DNA from: Pseudomonadales bacterium
Lineage (GTDB): Bacteria > Pseudomonadota > Gammaproteobacteria > Pseudomonadales > UBA5862
Assembly (NCBI GenBank): GCA_024234215.1
Contig: JACKOQ010000001.1
Location: 744,001-808,000 of the forward strand
DNA length: 64,000 bases
Direction of reading: 5' to 3'
Shown here: positions 1 through 9,510 of the stretch, one piece after another
How the letters are laid out: the number at the start of each line of letters is the position of its first letter
Numbering within the stretch: the first letter of the stretch is position 1
The notes under the pieces: model-generated
Told to the model about the DNA's origin: nothing
Databases searched by the model: none
What the model saw: the letters and a program-made list of their open reading frames with translations, nothing else
Position numbers and translations under genes: made by a program

Positions 1-2
1 TC

Positions 3-2138
3 ATCGAGGCCCGCCATCACGATCCTTTCGGTTATCTTGGCTGCCATCCACGGGGTGATCTCAAGGTGGTGCATGTTCACCTTCCTGGTGCGCGTTCGGT
101 CCATATTGTGACCTCAAACGGTGCGCAAGAGCCACTGGAGCGGCTGGGGCGGAGCGACCTGTTCAGTTGGCAGGGTAGTGCCGACACATTACCGAAACAT
201 TACCTGTTGCGCTGGGTCGACCGCTGGGGTGTCGAGCATGAGGCCCATGACCCCTACAGCTTTGGACCGCAGCTGCTGGAGTTTGATCTGGCGCTGTTTG
301 CCGCCGGCAAGCATTGGCATGCCTACCGCTTTCTCGGTGCACACTGTCGCGAGATCGATGGCATCAGCGGGGTGTTCTTCGCGGTGTGGGCGCCCAATGC
401 CGAGCGGGTCAGTGTGGTTGGCGATCACAATGCGTGGGATGGCCGCCACCATCCGCTGCGCTGTCGTGGTGCATCCGGGGTGTGGGAGCTGTTCATTCCC
501 GGGCTGGCTGCCGGCCTGCACTACAAGTTCGAGATTCGCGCCCGCAATGGCGCCATTCTGCTCAAGAGCGATCCCTATGCCCAGGGCAGCGAGTTGCGAC
601 CCGCCACCGCCAGCGTGGTCCGTGAGGCCAGCCGCCATCAGTGGCAGGATGCACAGTGGCTCGATCAGCGACAGCGGCATGACTGGCTGCATGCGCCGCT
701 GTCGATCTACGAGGTGCATCTCGGCTCCTGGCGCCGTGACGAGGCGGGACACTTTCTGAACTACCGCGATCTGGCCCATGGTCTGGTCGATTACATCGCG
801 CAGCAGGGCTACACCCATCTGCAACTGCTGCCGATCACCGAACACCCCTTCGATGGCTCATGGGGCTATCAGAGCACCGGCTACTTCTGCCCGACCCGCC
901 GCTTTGGCGAACCGGACGAGCTGCGTTACCTGGTCGATCTGTGCCACCGTCATGGCATCGGTGTGCTGCTCGACTGGGTGCCGGCGCACTTTCCGCGCGA
1001 TGGCCATGCACTGGCATGGTTCGATGGCAGCAACCTCTATGAACATGCCGATCCACGGCGGGGCGAACACCGTGACTGGGGCACACTGATCTTCGACTAT
1101 GGCCGCAACGAGGTGCGCAACTTTCTGCTCAGCAGCGCCCTGTACTGGATCGAGGAGTTCCACATCGACGGCCTGCGGGTCGATGCGGTGGCGTCGATGC
1201 TCTACCTCGACTATTCACGCCAGCCCGATGACTGGCTGCCCAATATCCATGGCGGCAACGAGAACCTCGAAGCGATCGACTTTCTCAAGCACCTCAACGG
1301 GGTGGTCCATGAGCGTTTCCCCGGCGTGCTGATGATGGCCGAGGAGTCGACCGCCTGGCCGATGGTGTCGCGGCCGGTCCATCTCGGCGGTCTGGGCTTC
1401 AGCATGAAGTGGAACATGGGCTGGATGAACGACACGCTCGACTACATCGGCAAGGATCCGATCCACCGCCTCTACCACCACGACAAGCTCACCTTCGGCC
1501 TGCTCTACGCCTTCACCGAGAACTTCATCCTGCCTTTCTCGCATGATGAAGTGGTGCATGGCAAACGTTCGCTGCTCTACAAGATGCCGGGCGATGAGTG
1601 GCAGCGGTTCGCCAGCCTGCGGCTGCTGCTGACCTATCAGTTCACCCAGCCGGGCAAGAAGCTCAACTTCATGACCAATGACATTGCCCAGGGGCGGGAG
1701 TGGAACCATGACCGCGAACTGGAGTGGTACCTGTTGCAGTACCCCTTTCATCAGGGGGTGCAGCGGCTGGTGGCCGATCTCAACCGGCTTTACCGCAACG
1801 AACCGGCGCTGCATCGGCACGATTTCGACAGCAGTGGCTTCGAATGGATCGACTGCCATGACAGCACCCAGTCGGTGCTGTCGTTCCTGCGCAAGAGCGA
1901 TCAGGGCTGGTTGCTGGTGCTGCTCAACTTCACGCCGGTGGTGCGCGAAGATTACCGGGTCGGCGTGCCCGCTGCCGGCAGCTACCGGGAGCTGTTCAAC
2001 TCCAACTCCCGCCACTATGGCGGCTCCGACCTCGGCAATGGTCAGGTGGTGACCGAGCCGGTCGCCTGGATGGGGCGGCCGGTGTCGCTGCGGTTGACCT
2101 TGCCGCCACTGGCTGGCATCGTTCTGAGACTCGCATGA
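3..2138 (+). CDS. glgB: 1,4-alpha-glucan branching enzyme, 5' partial at window edge
   Basis: This GH13 enzyme introduces alpha-1,6 branches into glycogen in the cytoplasm. The reading frame is open from base 3, where codons for ARHHDPFGYLG match the usual N-terminal module, so the true start lies before the window and only a few to some 20 residues are missing. The GTG at 66 is internal. The catalytic Asp sits in GLRVDAVASM, the acid/base Glu in MMAEEST and the third Asp in FSHDEVVHGK. The all-beta C-terminal domain is complete and ends LAGIVLRLA. About 711 residues are visible, the usual family length. glgA follows after 19 bp, so the two are probably cotranscribed. Confidence 0.97.
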   Translation: MEARHHDPFGYLGCHPRGDLKVVHVHLPGARSVHIVTSNGAQEPLERLGRSDLFSWQGSADTLPKHYLLRWVDRWGVEHEAHDPYSFGPQLLEFDLALFAAGKHWHAYRFLGAHCREIDGISGVFFAVWAPNAERVSVVGDHNAWDGRHHPLRCRGASGVWELFIPGLAAGLHYKFEIRARNGAILLKSDPYAQGSELRPATASVVREASRHQWQDAQWLDQRQRHDWLHAPLSIYEVHLGSWRRDEAGHFLNYRDLAHGLVDYIAQQGYTHLQLLPITEHPFDGSWGYQSTGYFCPTRRFGEPDELRYLVDLCHRHGIGVLLDWVPAHFPRDGHALAWFDGSNLYEHADPRRGEHRDWGTLIFDYGRNEVRNFLLSSALYWIEEFHIDGLRVDAVASMLYLDYSRQPDDWLPNIHGGNENLEAIDFLKHLNGVVHERFPGVLMMAEESTAWPMVSRPVHLGGLGFSMKWNMGWMNDTLDYIGKDPIHRLYHHDKLTFGLLYAFTENFILPFSHDEVVHGKRSLLYKMPGDEWQRFASLRLLLTYQFTQPGKKLNFMTNDIAQGREWNHDRELEWYLLQYPFHQGVQRLVADLNRLYRNEPALHRHDFDSSGFEWIDCHDSTQSVLSFLRKSDQGWLLVLLNFTPVVREDYRVGVPAAGSYRELFNSNSRHYGGSDLGNGQVVTEPVAWMGRPVSLRLTLPPLAGIVLRLA

Positions 2139-2157
2139 GAATCAAGGACCCGTAAAG

Positions 2158-3651
2158 ATGGCCAAGGCCAAGGCACGCCCGCGCAAAAAACCGCCTGCCG
2201 CGCTCGATGTGCTGTTTGTCGCCAGTGAAGCCCATCCACTGATCAAGACCGGCGGTCTGGCCGATGTCGCCGGCAGCCTGCCGATCGCCCTGACGCAGCT
2301 GGGGCAGCGGCTCCATCTGCTGCTGCCGGCCTACGCCGGGGTCAAGCGGCAGAGCGGCGCACTGCTCGAGCGGGCCCGCTTCACGCTGGCCCATGGCCGC
2401 TGCGGTGAGGTCGAAGTCAGACTGCTGGAGGGCCGGCTGGCCGACAGCGAGGTGATCCTCTGGCTGGTCGATGTGCCGGAATATTTCGCCCGCGAGGGTG
2501 GCCCCTATCAGGATGCCGCTGGCCAGGATTGGCCGGACAATGCCGAACGTTTTGCGCTGTTCTGCCGGGTGGCGGCGCTGCTGGCGATCGATCAGCTCGG
2601 GCTGGGCTGGCGGCCCGACATCGTCCATCTGAACGACTGGCAGAGCGCACTCACCGCGCTGTTTCTGCAACCCTTCCCGTTTCGTCCGCGGCTGCTGTTC
2701 ACCATCCACAATCTGGCCTATCAGGGGCTGTTCAGCCGGGCGCAGTTCAACCTGCTCGACCTGCCGGAGTCGGCCTGGTCGATCGAGGGGGTGGAGTACT
2801 ACGGTCAGCTCTCCTTCATCAAGGCCGGCATCAATTGCTCTGACTGGATCAGTACCGTCAGCCCCACCTATGCGCGCGAGATCACCACCTTCGCCTATGG
2901 CTGCGGTCTCGATGGCCTGCTGCGGGCGCGGCAGGGTGTGCTGGTCGGCATCCTCAACGGCATCGATGCGCAGGTGTGGAATCCGGCGACCGATCCGCTG
3001 ATTCCGCACCACTACAGCGCCGATGAGCTGAGCGGCAAGCGGCTCGACAAGGTCGCTCTGCTGCGGCGCATGGGTCTGCCCGCCGACGATGAGCTGCCAC
3101 TGCTGGCGATGGTGACGCGGTTGGTCGAGCAGAAGGGCATCGATCTGCTGCTGGAGATCCTGCCCTGGCTGATGACGCAGCCGCTGCGGCTGGTGGTGCT
3201 CGGCAATGGCGACCCGCACTACACCGAGCTGCTGCTGGGTTGCGCGCGCCGCCATCCCGACCGCCTGGCAGTGGTGGCCGGCTATGACGAGCCGCTGGCG
3301 CACCAGATCGAGGCCGGTGCCGACCTCTTCGTGATGCCGTCACGTTTCGAGCCGTGCGGACTCAACCAGCTCTACAGCCTGCGCTATGGCACCCTGCCGC
3401 TGGTGCGGCGGGTGGGTGGGCTGGCCGACACCGTCATCGATGCCGATGCGGCAACCGAGGGCAACGGCTTCTGTTTCGACTTCGCCAGCGGTCCGGCACT
3501 GCGTGCCACGCTGGAGCGGGCGCTGGCGCTCTATCATCAACCGGCGCGCTGGCAACAACTGATGCGCTCGGCGATGGCGGCCGATTTCTCCTGGCAGCGC
3601 AGCTCGGCCGACTACCTCGCGCTCTATCGGCGGATGCTCGCGCCGCAGTGA
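2158..3651 (+). CDS. glgA: glycogen synthase (ADP-glucose dependent, GT5)
   Basis: The enzyme extends alpha-1,4-glucan chains from ADP-glucose and partners with GlgB. The N-terminal GT-B domain starts with FVASEAHPLIKTGGLADVAG, which contains the KTGGL nucleotide-sugar-binding motif. The C-terminal donor domain carries MVTRLVEQKGIDLL and the acidic loop MPSRFEPCGLNQLYSLRYG. At 497 residues it is slightly longer than E. coli GlgA (477). A basic N-terminal extension (AKAKARPRKKPPAA) precedes the first beta strand; an internal start cannot be excluded, but the ATG at 2158 lies just downstream of AAGGACC. A 10-bp hairpin follows the stop. Confidence 0.97.
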   Translation: MAKAKARPRKKPPAALDVLFVASEAHPLIKTGGLADVAGSLPIALTQLGQRLHLLLPAYAGVKRQSGALLERARFTLAHGRCGEVEVRLLEGRLADSEVILWLVDVPEYFAREGGPYQDAAGQDWPDNAERFALFCRVAALLAIDQLGLGWRPDIVHLNDWQSALTALFLQPFPFRPRLLFTIHNLAYQGLFSRAQFNLLDLPESAWSIEGVEYYGQLSFIKAGINCSDWISTVSPTYAREITTFAYGCGLDGLLRARQGVLVGILNGIDAQVWNPATDPLIPHHYSADELSGKRLDKVALLRRMGLPADDELPLLAMVTRLVEQKGIDLLLEILPWLMTQPLRLVVLGNGDPHYTELLLGCARRHPDRLAVVAGYDEPLAHQIEAGADLFVMPSRFEPCGLNQLYSLRYGTLPLVRRVGGLADTVIDADAATEGNGFCFDFASGPALRATLERALALYHQPARWQQLMRSAMAADFSWQRSSADYLALYRRMLAPQ

Positions 3652-3659
3652 GGCTCAAG

Positions 3660-3685
3660 GTCGCGGCAGTGCATCCTGCCGCGAC
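3660..3685. terminator. 10-bp hairpin between convergent glgA and EF-hand gene
   Basis: GTCGCGGCAG, a 6-base loop and CTGCCGCGAC form a perfect 10-bp stem in the short space between two convergent stop codons. There is no T-run on either side. It could stop transcription in both directions or protect 3' ends, but it is not a canonical intrinsic terminator. Confidence 0.5.
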
Positions 3686-3706
3686 CCAGTGTGCAGGAGG
3701 CTCTCT

Positions 3707-4009
3707 TCATTCGGGCATCTTGCTGTGCTTTTCCCGCATCTTCTCCATCCGCTCGTGCATCTTCTCTCTCATCTTGTCCCGTTCGCTCTGGTCGATGTAG
3801 CCATCGTGGTTGGCATCGGCCTTGTCGAACCGCGCTTCGGTCGATTTGGTGAACTCGGCCTTGCTGATGCGGTTGTCGCCGTCGCTGTCCATCTGCTTCC
3901 ACATCATCTGATGGTCGGGGCCGCCTTCGTCACCGTGGGACATGGCCCAGACCGGCGCGGTCAGTGCACAGATCAGTGAGGTCGAAAGCAGCAGGGGTTT
4001 GATACGCAT
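3707..4009 (-). CDS. secreted EF-hand calcium-binding protein
   Basis: This 100-residue protein has a Sec signal peptide (MRIKPLLLSTSLICALTAPVWA, cleavage near WA-MS), so it should be periplasmic or exported. Two EF-hand loops follow: DSDGDNRISKAEF at about residues 41-53 and DANHDGYIDQSE at about 64-75, both with Asp/Asn at the Ca-binding positions and a closing Glu. The C-terminus is charged and helical (DKMREKMHERMEKMREK). The partner is unknown. A 13-bp inverted repeat lies 43 bp upstream of the start. Calcium binding is well supported by the motifs; the physiological role is not. Confidence 0.85.
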   Translation of the reverse strand: MRIKPLLLSTSLICALTAPVWAMSHGDEGGPDHQMMWKQMDSDGDNRISKAEFTKSTEARFDKADANHDGYIDQSERDKMREKMHERMEKMREKHSKMPE

Positions 4010-4052
4010 GGTCTTCTCCGGTGGTGGATTGAAGCGTCGATGGGTGTTGTCA

Positions 4053-4085
4053 CCCTTGCAGCAGGATTGAGCCCTGCTGCAAGGG
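4053..4085. repeat. 13-bp perfect inverted repeat upstream of the EF-hand gene
   Basis: CCCTTGCAGCAGG and CCTGCTGCAAGGG are exact reverse complements separated by 7 bases. The element lies between the divergent EF-hand gene (start at 4009) and cmoB (start at 4173). No T-run follows on either strand, so it looks more like an operator or a structured leader than a terminator. Confidence 0.6.
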
Positions 4086-4172
4086 CAATAACGGGCGAGC
4101 CGGTGCCGGGTTGACGCCGTTGCCGGGCCTGCTCTGGTAAATTGCCCGCTTTTTTGCGGCGGAGGTCTGGCC

Positions 4173-5144
4173 TTGATCGACTACGAAAAGCTGTGGGCGC
4201 CGCTGGCGCGTGCTCTGCCGGCGGACGGGTGTGGCGCCATCGAGCAGGCCACCGCGGCACAGTGGCACGCTGCGCGCCATGGGGATCTGCCGCGCTGGCA
4301 GGCAGCGGTCGAGAATCTGCCAGCGGTGGAGTCAGCGCAGCTCGGCATCGACCGGGGCGCCGTCAGCCTGAGCAGCCCGCAGCCGCTGTCGCCCGCCGAA
4401 ACCGAACGGCTACGCAGTGGCCCGCTGGCGCTGCATCCCTGGCGCAAGGGGCCGTTCAATCTGTTTGGCGTCGAGGTCGACAGCGAGTGGCGCTGCCAAT
4501 TGAAGTGGGCGCGCATCGAGCGTGCCATCGACCCGCTGGTGGGCCGTCGTGTGCTCGATGTCGGCTGCGGCAATGGCTACTACAGTTGGCGGCTGGCGCT
4601 GGCCGGTGCCGAGCTGGTGGTCGGCATCGATCCGGGGCTGCTGTTCACGCTGCAATATTGGGCGGTGGCGCGTTACCTTCCTCGGCGCACCGCCTGGGTG
4701 TTGCCGCTGGCGCTGGAGGCGCTGCCCGAGGGTGAGGCGAACTTTGACATCGTGCTGTCGATGGGGGTGCTCTACCACCGCCGCTCGCCGGTCGAGCATC
4801 TGGAGCGGCTGCGGCAGCTGCTGCGTCCCGGCGGGCAGTTGCTGCTGGAGACTCTGGTGGTGGAGGGTGATCGGCAGACCCTGCTGCTGCCGCCGGGGCG
4901 CTATGCCAAGATGCGCAACGTCTGGTTCATTCCCAGTGTCGCGGCGCTGGGCAACCTGCTTGGACGCTGCGGTTTTCGTGATGTCGAACTGGTCGATGTC
5001 TCGCTGACCGATCACAACGAACAGCGGCGCACCGACTGGATGCGCTTCGAATCGCTGGCCGACTTTCTCGACCCTGCCGACACCACGCTGACCATCGAGG
5101 GCCATCCGCGGCCACGGCGTGCGCTCTTAGTGGCGCGCCGCTGA
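4173..5144 (+). CDS. cmoB: tRNA U34 carboxymethyltransferase CmoB
   Basis: CmoB transfers the carboxymethyl group of carboxy-SAM to 5-hydroxyuridine-34 of tRNAs, the last step to cmo5U. The protein is 323 residues, the same length as E. coli CmoB. The Rossmann SAM site reads VLDVGCGNGYYSWRLA at about 127-142, followed by GIDPGLLFTLQYWAV, typical of the family. The start is TTG at 4173, supported by GGAGG at 4161-4165 with 7-bp spacing; no suitable ATG is near. The usual upstream partner cmoA is not adjacent here. The gene ends 3 bp before the convergent oppF-type gene. Confidence 0.95.
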   Translation: MIDYEKLWAPLARALPADGCGAIEQATAAQWHAARHGDLPRWQAAVENLPAVESAQLGIDRGAVSLSSPQPLSPAETERLRSGPLALHPWRKGPFNLFGVEVDSEWRCQLKWARIERAIDPLVGRRVLDVGCGNGYYSWRLALAGAELVVGIDPGLLFTLQYWAVARYLPRRTAWVLPLALEALPEGEANFDIVLSMGVLYHRRSPVEHLERLRQLLRPGGQLLLETLVVEGDRQTLLLPPGRYAKMRNVWFIPSVAALGNLLGRCGFRDVELVDVSLTDHNEQRRTDWMRFESLADFLDPADTTLTIEGHPRPRRALLVARR

Positions 5145-5147
5145 GCC

Positions 5148-6097
<950 letters not shown>

Positions 6098-6098
<1 letters not shown>

Positions 6099-7123
6099 CA
6101 GGGTGATCCTTGGTCGTCGCGCAGCGGCTGATGGAGTGGCGCGACGGCAGGCGCCTGCGGATGGTGCAGCCAGCAGCGGGCGCTGACATCGGCGTCGAGC
6201 GGTTGCAGCGGCGGCTCCTCGCGCTGGCAGATGCGCAGTGCATGAGGGCAGCGCGGGTGGTAGCCGCAGCCGGTGGGCGGCTGGAACAGGTCGGGTGGCG
6301 CACCGGCAATCGCCCGCAGTGGCGCGCGGCTTGCCGGATCGGGCATCGCCTGCTGCAACCCCAGCGTGTAGGGGTGGGCCGGGCGGCGGAAGATCGACTC
6401 GACGCTGCCGCGCTCGACGATGCGGCCGGCATACATCACCGCCACCTCGTCGGCCATGCGGGCGACCACGCCGAGGTCATGGGTGATCAGGATCATCGCC
6501 ATGCCGGTGCGGGCCTGCAACGCCTGCAACAGCCGCAGAATCTGCGCCTGAATGGTGACATCGAGCGCGGTGGTCGGCTCGTCGGCGATCAGCAGTGCCG
6601 GCTGGCAGGCGATCGCCATCGCGATCATCGCCCGCTGCAACATGCCGCCGGAGAACTCGAAGGGGTAGTTGCGGGCGCGCCGCTGCGGATCGGGGATGCG
6701 GCACTGCTCCAGCAGCTCGACCGCCTGACGCGTGGCAGCAGCCGGGCTCAGACCACGGTGCAGCCGCAGGGTTTCGGCGATCTGATCGCCCACCCGCATG
6801 GTCGGGTTCATCGAGGTCATCGGATCCTGAAACACCATGCCGATGCGGGCGCCGCGCAGCGCGTTGGCGCGGCGCGGTGCAAGGGTGAGCAGATCCTCGC
6901 CGAAAAAGCGGGCCGAACCGCGCAGGATGCGACCCGGCGGCATCGGCACCAGCCCCATCAGCGCCTGCACCGTGACCGACTTGCCGCAACCCGACTCGCC
7001 GACGATCGCCAGCGTCCTGCCGGCCTCGACGCCGAAATCGACGCCGCGCACCGCCTGCACCCGGCCGCCATCGCTGGCAAAGTCGACGGCGAGATCGGTC
7101 ACCTCGAGCAGCCGTTCAGCCAT
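6098..7123 (-). CDS. oppD: oligopeptide/dipeptide ABC importer ATPase (OppD/DppD type)
   Basis: This second ATPase of the importer forms a heterodimer with the OppF-type protein. It has Walker A (GESGCGKSV), a variant signature FSGGMLQRAMIAMAIA, Walker B (LLIADEPTTALD) and the C-terminal motif PPTGCGYHPRCPHALRIC. Length is 341 residues. The signature Q-loop region and the switch histidine (LITHDLG) are intact, so it should be active. It starts 3 bp after the permease gene stop, within the operon. Confidence 0.94.
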
Positions 7124-7126
7124 CGC

Positions 7127-8518
7127 TCACTCCCGGCCGCGCAGACGGGCGTCGAGCGCATCGCGCAGGCCGTCGCCCAGCAGGTTGAAGGCCAGCACGG
7201 TCAGGCTGATCACCAGTGCCGGGAACAGCAGCTCGTGCGGATGGGTCAGCATGGTCTTGATGCCATCGTTGCACATCGAGCCCCAGGATGGCGTCGGCGG
7301 TGCCACGCCCATGCCGATGAACGACAGAAAGGCCTCGGTGAAGATCGCCGAGGGCACGGCAAAGGTCAGCGACACCAGAATCACCCCCATGGTGTTGGGC
7401 AGCATGTGGCGCAGCACCAGATAGGGGGTTCCAGCCCCCATCAGCCGTGCTGCCTGCACATAGCCCTCTTCGCGAATCCGCAGGATCTGCCCGCGCACCA
7501 GCCGCGCGGTGCCGGGCCAGCCGAGCAGCACCATCGCCAGCAGCAGCGGCGCGATGCCGCTCTCGCCGGGGCCGATGCCGAAGCCGATGCGGAACAGGAT
7601 CATGAACAGCAGAAAGGGCAGCGCCACCACGAAGTCGGCAAAGCGCATCAGCAATGCATCGGTCCGGCCGCCCAGATAGCCGGCCACGCCGCCATAAAAG
7701 GCACCGATCACGATCGACAGCAGCGGCGCGGTCAGACCGATGAAGAGCGAGATGCGCGCACCATGGATCAGCCGTGCCAGCAGGTCGCGCCCCAGGTAGT
7801 CGGTGCCGAGCGGGTGGGGCGCCAGGGTCACGCTGGCGCCAGCCGGCAATTCATGGCCGCGCCGCCGGGCCTCATCGAGCGTGAGACCGAGCTGCACCTC
7901 GACCGCCAGGGTTCGATAACCATCGGCCTCGTCGACGCCGTCGGTGGCCACCACGCTGTAGTAGTGGCGGCCAGGTTGCGGGTTGAGCCGATCCTCATGG
8001 CTCACCTCGCTGCCGCCGATGATGCGCACCAGCGGCAGCCCCAGGTCGTCGCCCTCCATCGGCGGGTGGTCGGTGCGGTAGAGGATGTAACCGCGCGCCC
8101 CCGGTACCGCCTGCCACTGCAACCGCACCGACTGGCTGGTGGGGCTGCCGACCACGCTCAATGCACTGCTTCTGCCCAGCCGGGCCGCAGGCAGCGGGGC
8201 GCCCACTTCTGATTCGGCGGCCGGAGTGCCGCTCCACTCACTGGAGAGGTCGACCAGCAGCGCGCGCTCGCCGAGGGTTGGTGGCCGTGACAACTGCTCC
8301 AGATCCTGTGCGGCCGGATCGACCGGCCACAGCAGTGGGCCGGCGAGCGCGAACAGCAGCAGGCCGAGCACCAGCCCCAAGGCGGCAAAGGCGCTGCGGT
8401 TCTGGCGCAACCGCCGCCAGCCATCCTGCCAGTAGGAGCGTGATGGGCGCACCGCGCGCTCCATCGCCGGCTGTGGCGGCAGCGGCAGAAAGTCGTCGGC
8501 GGCAAGCGGACCGGCCAT
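7127..8518 (-). CDS. oppC: OppC-type ABC permease with fibronectin-III-like periplasmic insert
   Basis: This inner-membrane permease has a first membrane helix at about 43-65 and the C-terminal permease core (PHPLGTDYLGRDLLARL near 235-250, EAFLSFIGMGVAPPTPSWG later). It is 463 residues against roughly 300 for ordinary OppC. The excess is a loop at about 90-225 between the first helix and the core. Residues 118-208 read like a fibronectin type III fold: VRLQWQAVPGARGYILYR, then HYYSVVATDGVDEADGY. The loop should face the periplasm and may contact the binding protein or cell wall; that is inference. It starts 3 bp after the oppB-type gene stop. No frameshift is seen. Confidence 0.92.
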   Translation of the reverse strand: MAGPLAADDFLPLPPQPAMERAVRPSRSYWQDGWRRLRQNRSAFAALGLVLGLLLFALAGPLLWPVDPAAQDLEQLSRPPTLGERALLVDLSSEWSGTPAAESEVGAPLPAARLGRSSALSVVGSPTSQSVRLQWQAVPGARGYILYRTDHPPMEGDDLGLPLVRIIGGSEVSHEDRLNPQPGRHYYSVVATDGVDEADGYRTLAVEVQLGLTLDEARRRGHELPAGASVTLAPHPLGTDYLGRDLLARLIHGARISLFIGLTAPLLSIVIGAFYGGVAGYLGGRTDALLMRFADFVVALPFLLFMILFRIGFGIGPGESGIAPLLLAMVLLGWPGTARLVRGQILRIREEGYVQAARLMGAGTPYLVLRHMLPNTMGVILVSLTFAVPSAIFTEAFLSFIGMGVAPPTPSWGSMCNDGIKTMLTHPHELLFPALVISLTVLAFNLLGDGLRDALDARLRGRE

Positions 8519-8521
8519 CCG

Positions 8522-9454
8522 TCAGCCCACCCGGATCCGTGGATCGATGAAGCCGTAGAGGATGTCGATCGCAATCACCATGAAGACCAGAAAGGCGCCA
8601 TAGAAGACCGTGGTGCCCATGATCACCGTGTAGTCGAGCTGCTGCACCGCCTGCACGAAGTAGCGGCCGAGGCCGGGAATCGCAAACACCAGTTCGATGA
8701 CGAAGCCGCCGGTGGTGATCGCGGCCACCGCCGGGCCGAGCACCGTGATCACCGGCAGGATCGCGTTGCGCAACTGGTGGCGAAAGAAGATGCGCGCCTC
8801 GCCGAGCCCCTTGGCGCGGGCGGTGCGGATGTAGTCGGCATGGATCACCTCCAGCATCGACGAGCGCATCAGCCGGGTCAGATAGGCCATGGTGCCGAGC
8901 CCCAGCACCAGCGCCGGCACGATGAAGTGGCGCCACTCGCCCCAGCCGGCCACCGGCAGCAGTGACCGGCCGGCCAGCCGATTCAGCTCGACGATCGCCA
9001 GTTGCGCCAGTGCCGCCACCACGAAACCCGGCACCGAGATTGCCACGATCACGCCGAGCATGATCAGCGCGTCGGGCCAGCGGCCGCGGTAGCGGGCGGT
9101 CAGCGCGCCCCACAGGATGCCGCCGGCGGCGGCGATGGCGAGCGCGACCAGTCCCAGGCTGGCCGAGACCGGAAAGTGCTCGCGGATGATGTCGTTGACC
9201 GCGCGGTTCTTCTGGGTGAACGAGATGCCGAAGTCACCGCGCACCATCTGCCCGAGATAGCGCAGGTACTGCACCGGCAGCGGCTGGTCGAGTCCGTAGT
9301 GCTGTTCGAGGTTGGCGCGAATCTCCTTCGGCACCGCCTTGTCGTTCAGCAGTGGATCGCCCGGCACCAGATGCATCGCGAAGAAGGTGGCGGTGGCGAT
9401 GAACCAGACGGTGATCACCCCTTCGACCAGACGTCGCAGCAGATAGCGGTGCAT
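8522..9454 (-). CDS. oppB: OppB-type ABC transporter permease
   Basis: This permease pairs with the OppC-type protein to form the membrane channel of the peptide importer. It has an N-terminal helix (VEGVITVWFIATATFFAMHLVPGDP region), the conserved PGDPL segment, and the family loop KGLGEARIFFRHQLRNAILP. About six membrane helices are visible. Length is 310 residues, typical of OppB/DppB. It is separated from the binding-protein gene by 56 bp containing an imperfect hairpin, which would allow lower expression than the binding protein. Confidence 0.94.
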   Translation of the reverse strand: MHRYLLRRLVEGVITVWFIATATFFAMHLVPGDPLLNDKAVPKEIRANLEQHYGLDQPLPVQYLRYLGQMVRGDFGISFTQKNRAVNDIIREHFPVSASLGLVALAIAAAGGILWGALTARYRGRWPDALIMLGVIVAISVPGFVVAALAQLAIVELNRLAGRSLLPVAGWGEWRHFIVPALVLGLGTMAYLTRLMRSSMLEVIHADYIRTARAKGLGEARIFFRHQLRNAILPVITVLGPAVAAITTGGFVIELVFAIPGLGRYFVQAVQQLDYTVIMGTTVFYGAFLVFMVIAIDILYGFIDPRIRVG

Positions 9455-9488
9455 GGTTCAGCCCCTGCGCCTGGCGAGCGGGTGAACC
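9455..9488 (-). other. imperfect hairpin between oppA- and oppB-type genes
   Basis: GGTTCA (9455-9460) and TGAACC (9483-9488) pair, with further short CCC/GGG and CGCC/GGCG pairing inside. Hairpins here in peptide-transport operons often protect the binding-protein mRNA or reduce read-through; that role is inferred. Confidence 0.4.
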
Positions 9489-9510
9489 GGGGTCGGCAGC
9501 GCGGCTTCGA

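Noticed and set aside
6110..8212. Long open frame (700 codons) on the plus strand over the OppC/D-type genes
   Set aside because: It mirrors the opposite strand of clearly homologous ABC genes, is rich in His/Gln/Arg and has no domain; it is a high-GC antisense shadow.
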